From Peptostreptococcaceae bacterium oral taxon 113 str. W5053 (GTDB lineage Bacteria; Bacillota; Clostridia; Tissierellales; Peptoniphilaceae): 64,000 nucleotides of DNA. The position numbers and the translations under genes were made by a program. The notes below the pieces were generated by a model. The model searched no databases and was not told the origin of the DNA. It worked only from the letters and a program-made list of their open reading frames with translations. The stretch lies in the NCBI GenBank assembly GCA_000467935.1, contig KI259821.1, positions 104,904 to 168,903 of the forward strand, written 5' to 3'. Of this stretch, positions 60,519-64,000 are shown piece by piece (position 1 is the stretch's first letter; every line of letters begins with the position of its first letter).

Positions 60519-61534
60519 AACTTTAAAGGCTCCTCGCCGCAAACAACTTCTCCCAATACAACGGCTTTACTTCCCGCTTGCGCCAAGATTTCCATCGCTT
60601 TTTCTCTATCCTCTTTATGCACAAAAACAATCATTCCGATCCCCATATTAAAAGTTCCGTACATCTCCTCTTCATTGACCCCTCCCCACTCTTGGAGAAG
60701 CCTGAAAATTGGCGGACAATATACATTTTTATAATCCAATGTCGCACACAAACCCTCCGGCATAATACGCGGCACATTTTCGTAAATACCGCCGCCGGTG
60801 ATATGCACCAAACCGTGAACGGAAAGATTCTCCACCAAAGCCCTTACCTCTTTGGTATAAATCTTCGTCGGCGTCAATAAGCTTTCCCCCAAACTTCCTT
60901 CCAACTCGGGATAATATTCCTCCAAAGGCTTGGAATTCACATCAAAAATAATCTTACGAACCAAAGAAAAACCGTTGCTGTGTACGCCTGTGGAAGGAAG
61001 ACCCAAAATCACATCCCCCGCTTGAATCTTACTACCGTCGATAATCGCATCTCTCTCCACAACACCTACGGCAAAACCTGCAATGTCATATTCTCCATCT
61101 TCGTAAAAACCAGGCATCTCCGCTGTTTCTCCGCCGATAAGCGCCATCTGCCCTTTGACACAACCGTTGACAACACCTTCCACCACCGACGCCATCTTCT
61201 CCGGCAATAATTTTCCCGTACCGATATAATCCAAGAAAAACAAAGGCTTTGCCCCTTGACATAAAATATCGTTGACACACATTGCCACCGCATCTTCTCC
61301 GACGGTATTGTGCTTATCCATCAGAAAAGCCAATTTTAATTTGGTCCCCACGCCATCCGTCCCGGAAACCAACACCGGATCCTTATATTGTCCCAAAGCA
61401 TACAAACCGGAAAATCCTCCGATACTGGACAGCACACTTTTATTCTGTGTACGCTTTACCAATTCTTTAATTAACTTCACTTCCGCATAACCGGCGGCTT
61501 TGTTTACGCCGGCATCTTCATATTTAAGACCCAT
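60509..61534 (-). CDS. purM: Phosphoribosylformylglycinamidine cyclo-ligase
   Basis: AIR synthetase of 341 residues, ATP-dependent ring closure of FGAM. N-terminus MGLKYEDAGVNKAAG; the conserved GTDGVGTKLKLA (about 59-70), LIGGETAEMPGFY (about 131-143), and ITGGGIYENVPRIMPEG (about 241-257) are all present. It directly follows purF (no gap between purF stop and this ATG). Full length. Confidence 0.96.
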   Translation of the reverse strand: MGLKYEDAGVNKAAGYAEVKLIKELVKRTQNKSVLSSIGGFSGLYALGQYKDPVLVSGTDGVGTKLKLAFLMDKHNTVGEDAVAMCVNDILCQGAKPLFFLDYIGTGKLLPEKMASVVEGVVNGCVKGQMALIGGETAEMPGFYEDGEYDIAGFAVGVVERDAIIDGSKIQAGDVILGLPSTGVHSNGFSLVRKIIFDVNSKPLEEYYPELEGSLGESLLTPTKIYTKEVRALVENLSVHGLVHITGGGIYENVPRIMPEGLCATLDYKNVYCPPIFRLLQEWGGVNEEEMYGTFNMGIGMIVFVHKEDREKAMEILAQAGSKAVVLGEVVCGEEPLKLCR

Positions 61535-62869
61535 CTATTTCTCCTCCAAATCCGCATATTTTCCGGTAAAACATCCGGTACAAAAGGTTTCACCCATTCC
61601 CGTACTCTTTAGAAGTTCCTCCACATCGATAAAAGCCAAACTGTCACTTTGAATCAGCTCTTGGATCTCCTCAATGGTTTTTACCGCCGCCAAAGGAATC
61701 TCCTGCAAAGATAAATTGACTCCAAGCTTACAGGGATATTTACACAATGGCGAAGCAATACGCACATGCACCTTCTTTGCCCCTGCACTTTTAAGCATCT
61801 TCACCACACTCTTCATCGTCGTCCCCCGCACAATGGAATCATCCACCAAAATAACATCCTTGCCCCTAATATTCTCCTTTAAAACATTCAGTTTTATCTT
61901 AACCGCCATCTCCCTGCTTAATGCATCCGGTTGAATAAAGGTTCTGCCTATATAACGATTCTTAATCAAACCCTCTTCATAAGGGATATCCTCCGACCCG
62001 TCCGCATAACCGATGGCGGCAACCGTCCCGCTGTCCGGAGCGGCAATCACCATATCCGCTTGAACCGGAGCCGTCTTTGCCAGAGAACGTCCTGCCATTC
62101 GACGCATCTTATAAACACTTAAACCGTTAATCACACTGTCCGGACGGGCAAAATAAATCATCTCAAATAAACAGGATTTCCGCTTCATCGGACTGCAAAA
62201 AGGCACTTTCTCTATTTCATCCCGCCGCAGGACATAAAGATAGCCCGGATCCACTTCACTGACAAATTCCCCTCCCAAAGCGTCAATGGCACAAGTTTCC
62301 GAGCTGACCATAAAAGAATCCTCCGACCGCCCGATACTCAAAGCCTGAATCCCGCAGACATCCCTTGCAGCCACAATTCCATCACTCGACATAATCACCA
62401 TAGCAAAAGCGCCTTTAATCTTCAAAAGACTCTCCTTAATCGCCTCGATTAAATCCTCCGCTTCGGAATGCACCATCAAGGTTCCCAACAGTTCGGAAGG
62501 CGTCATGTCCTCTCTTAAATAAGTATACTTCTCGATTAACTCCTTTTTATTTAAAATACTCCCGTCATAGGCAACGGCAAAAGTCCCCTTTGACGAACCC
62601 ATCACCACCGGATCCAAATCAAAACGCAAAGGACTTTTTTGCGAATTATCAATGATCCCGAGACAAATATCCCCCTGCATACGAGATAAAAGGTCTTTAT
62701 CGAAGACATCATCCACATAACCCAAATCTTTTCGATAATCAATATAACCGTTATCGTTCATTGCAATACCGCAACCGTACTGACCTCTGTGTTGCAAGGC
62801 AAACAGTGCGTAATAAACCAAAGAAGCCGACATTTTATTCTTCCCGCAAATTGCAAAAATTCCACTCAT
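61535..62869 (-). CDS. purF: Amidophosphoribosyltransferase with degenerate glutaminase domain
   Basis: A 444-residue PurF of the Bacillus Fe-S type. The phosphoribosyltransferase half is intact (NRYIGRTFIQP and VILVDDSIVRGTT at 339-351), as are the four Fe-S cysteine positions (C233, C380, C430, C433). The N-terminal glutaminase half is unusual. The start ATG is followed by Ser (MSGIFAICG) where the Cys nucleophile belongs, and an in-frame TAA just upstream rules out a longer start. By alignment with E. coli PurF, Arg73, Asn101 and Asp127 become D74, D102 and P124; R26 and Gly102 are kept (R28, G103). I infer that glutamine hydrolysis is lost and ammonia is used. It lies three bases after purE. 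Confidence 0.9.
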   Translation of the reverse strand: MSGIFAICGKNKMSASLVYYALFALQHRGQYGCGIAMNDNGYIDYRKDLGYVDDVFDKDLLSRMQGDICLGIIDNSQKSPLRFDLDPVVMGSSKGTFAVAYDGSILNKKELIEKYTYLREDMTPSELLGTLMVHSEAEDLIEAIKESLLKIKGAFAMVIMSSDGIVAARDVCGIQALSIGRSEDSFMVSSETCAIDALGGEFVSEVDPGYLYVLRRDEIEKVPFCSPMKRKSCLFEMIYFARPDSVINGLSVYKMRRMAGRSLAKTAPVQADMVIAAPDSGTVAAIGYADGSEDIPYEEGLIKNRYIGRTFIQPDALSREMAVKIKLNVLKENIRGKDVILVDDSIVRGTTMKSVVKMLKSAGAKKVHVRIASPLCKYPCKLGVNLSLQEIPLAAVKTIEEIQELIQSDSLAFIDVEELLKSTGMGETFCTGCFTGKYADLEEK

Positions 62870-62872
62870 GAG

Positions 62873-63352
62873 TTAACCTCTTCTCTCCTCATCGAGAGCC
62901 ATAATCTTCTTAGCCATTTCTTCTTTATAAAGCTTAAACCTCTCCCGAAGTGCCGGATACTTGACAGAAAGAATCTGAACCGCCAGCAGCGCCGCATTCT
63001 CGGCACCGCCGATCGCCACAGTCGCTACGGGAATCCCGGAAGGCATTTGAACTACACTCAACAAAGAATCCAAACCGTCCATCGTCGAAGACTTCATGGG
63101 AAGACCGATCACCGGAAGAGGCGAAACACCTGCCAATACACCAGCTAAATGCGCCGCCTTCCCGGCTGCGGCAATTATCACCTCAATCCCCTTCGTTTCC
63201 GCGTTTTTTGCAAAATCATGAGCGATATCGGGCGTTCTGTGTGCCGAAATAATTCTCCACTCCACCTCCACACCAAAAGAATGCAAGACTTCAACCGCTT
63301 TTTCCACTACCGATTCATCGGATTTAGACCCCATTACCACAGCAACTTTCAT
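62873..63352 (-). CDS. purE: N5-carboxyaminoimidazole ribonucleotide mutase, class I PurE
   Basis: A 159-residue class I PurE. The start MKVAVVMGSKSDESVVEKA includes the phosphate-binding GSKSD. Further motifs are WRIISAHRTPD with the catalytic His, AAAGKAAHLAGVLAG, and LPVIGLPMKSSTMDGLDSLLS. The ATG at 63352 follows AGGAGG. First gene of the operon, directly behind the riboswitch. Class I PurE needs a PurK partner, which is not in the window; it may be elsewhere. Confidence 0.95.
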   Translation of the reverse strand: MKVAVVMGSKSDESVVEKAVEVLHSFGVEVEWRIISAHRTPDIAHDFAKNAETKGIEVIIAAAGKAAHLAGVLAGVSPLPVIGLPMKSSTMDGLDSLLSVVQMPSGIPVATVAIGGAENAALLAVQILSVKYPALRERFKLYKEEMAKKIMALDEERRG

Positions 63353-63373
63353 CGTATCCTCCTCTTTCAACAA

Positions 63374-63522
63374 AAAATAAACCCGGATGGGTAGGAACGA
63401 AACCTACCCGCCCGGGCTTTTCTCCCTACGGTGTAATATCCTTGCCGGATATCTGCGTCGCTCGGACCGCCGAACGGAACCCCTAGACACACTTTCACGT
63501 TATCTTATATCCATTTTCTTAC
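63374..63522 (-). promoter_or_regulatory. ykkC-family riboswitch, probable PRPP subtype, with terminator
   Basis: The minus-strand leader has the ykkC core features in order: TCTAGGGGTTCCG, then GGCGGTCCGAGCGAC, then ACACCGTAGGGAGAAAAGCC. The aptamer is at about 63408-63500. It is followed by a terminator hairpin, with GGGTAGG (63389-63395) against CCTACCC (63403-63409) extended by the CCCGG arms, and TTTATTTTTT. The stem shares GCCCGGG with the aptamer end, so binding can alter termination. Of the ykkC classes, the position before a purine operon points to PRPP (subtype 2b), not guanidine or ppGpp. The subtype is inference. Confidence 0.85.
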
Positions 63523-63528
63523 AGTACT

Positions 63529-63556
63529 ATCATATCATAAGCGCTTCGAAAGTCAA
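63529..63556 (-). promoter_or_regulatory. Promoter of the purine operon
   Basis: Minus strand TTGACT (63556-63551), 16-base spacer, TATGAT (63534-63529). An overlapping second TATGAT lies five bases upstream but leaves too short a spacer. Confidence 0.7.
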
Positions 63557-63636
63557 TAAAACCTGTTGAAAGAAAATGATATTCCCCCTATCTTTTCAGT
63601 GATTTTTTCACCTTTCCTTCTTGGATGACTTCTTTG

Positions 63637-63664
63637 TCAAAAAAAGAAGGAGTTTTCTCCTTCT
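63637..63664 (-). terminator. Terminator after the right-edge gene
   Basis: Stem AGAAGGAG (63645-63652) and CTCCTTCT (63657-63664) with a four-base loop and seven T on the minus strand. Confidence 0.85.
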
Positions 63665-63671
63665 CTCTTTT

Positions 63672-64000
63672 CTATAACAGACTTGCAAAGATGACGCTTC
63701 CTTTGTCCGTTTCTTCAAAGGTGGTTTGCTTGCCGTCGACTTTTACCCGGTATGGAGCTTTGGTGTTTTTCGGGATAGGGATTTGGATAAAGACGTAGCC
63801 TTTACTTTTTATTTCTTCTCCTTTTTCATTGTAGAGGCGGATGTTCAATTTCCCGTTTTCTTTTCTTTCCGCTTTGATTTCTTTGGCTCCGTTTAGGGCG
63901 TGTGGTGTGCCTTCTATGCTGATATTTTGTCCTTCTATGGCGTCGGTTAAACAAATCATTTCCACTTGTGCCGTGGGGCGGATGACGAAGCTTATTTGTC
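63672..64000 (-). CDS. C-terminal end of a larger protein, possibly surface or secreted
   Basis: The frame is open to the right edge of the window, so only the last 108 or so codons are seen. The visible part is predicted beta-rich, with segments such as EGQNISIEGTPHAL, GYVFIQIPIPKNTKAPYRVK and TDKGSVIFASLL, like an immunoglobulin-like or SLH-associated surface-protein repeat. No catalytic motif is recognised. It ends in its own terminator and is not part of the purine operon. A GTG at 63965 is probably internal and not the start. Function is unknown. Confidence 0.6.
   Translation of the reverse strand, partial: QISFVIRPTAQVEMICLTDAIEGQNISIEGTPHALNGAKEIKAERKENGKLNIRLYNEKGEEIKSKGYVFIQIPIPKNTKAPYRVKVDGKQTTFEETDKGSVIFASLL

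Noticed and set aside
1..64000. CRISPR arrays, prophage genes, complete insertion sequences
   Set aside because: No regularly spaced direct repeats, cas genes, integrase or intact transposase were seen on either strand.

Overview
The window is a chromosomal segment of a low-GC, Gram-positive, probably strictly anaerobic bacterium. I infer a Tissierellia/Peptoniphilaceae-type organism (Peptoniphilus relatives), because of the fsa-glpX-rho-rpmE-DUF1385-prmC-prfA gene order, a nine-gene V-type ATPase with a sodium-site rotor, AGGAGG ribosome binding sites, T-box and ykkC-type riboswitches, MurJ/MreB/MurA wall genes and no outer-membrane genes. This placement is by gene content and not by phylogeny. 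Most genes lie on the minus strand. No CRISPR array, prophage or complete insertion sequence is visible.

Layout. 1-7.7 kb (minus): the start of an MFS exporter with a repressor-like operator, a DUF952 protein, a secreted SH3-glucosaminidase, and a uvrB-uvrA operon under a LexA box. 7.8-12.5 kb: a small membrane protein, tRNA-Lys(CTT), the BrnQ branched-chain amino acid carrier, Hpf and an oligoendopeptidase F. 12.5-13 kb is a gene-poor gap with a very long hairpin and a decayed reading frame. 13-21.7 kb (minus): mreB, murA, prfA, prmC, a DUF1385 protein, rpmE, rho, glpX and a transaldolase-like aldolase. 21.8-28 kb (minus): a membrane J-domain protein, a DUF4015 putative glycosidase, murJ, a FAD oxidoreductase and xpt. 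28.1-31.8 kb (plus): a two-component system followed by an LtaS-like phosphoglycerol transferase. 31.8-40.2 kb (minus): the complete V-ATPase operon. 40.3-42.6 kb: NUDIX, GNAT, sirtuin and phosphatase genes, overlapping head to tail. 42.7-46.1 kb: ileS (IleRS2-like) behind a T-box. 46.1-48.8 kb: a broken gene, two membrane proteins and ssrA (tmRNA). 49-51.9 kb (plus): a DUF5058-like membrane protein, a second membrane protein and a membrane-anchored M20 peptidase. 51.9-54.7 kb: a four-module CoA-disulfide reductase/rhodanese/TusA/DsrE2 protein under an ArsR regulator. 55.1-63.5 kb: an eight-gene purine operon, purE-F-M-N-H-D-fhs-yerC, behind a ykkC-family (PRPP-type) riboswitch. The right edge cuts a putative surface protein.

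How the parts work together. fhs makes the 10-formyl-THF used by PurN and PurH in the same transcript, and the riboswitch would match the pathway to PRPP supply. The most unusual observation is PurF: its phosphoribosyltransferase half and Fe-S cysteines look intact, but the glutaminase half has lost the N-terminal catalytic Cys and the equivalents of Arg73, Asn101 and Asp127 of the E. coli enzyme. This suggests a naturally ammonia-dependent amidophosphoribosyltransferase, or one that needs an unlinked glutaminase. Other points to follow up are the DUF5058-peptidase cassette, the sulfur-trafficking fusion with its Cys-bearing ArsR, an MFS gene with no ATG/GTG/TTG start at its good Shine-Dalgarno site, and two very long nested hairpins.
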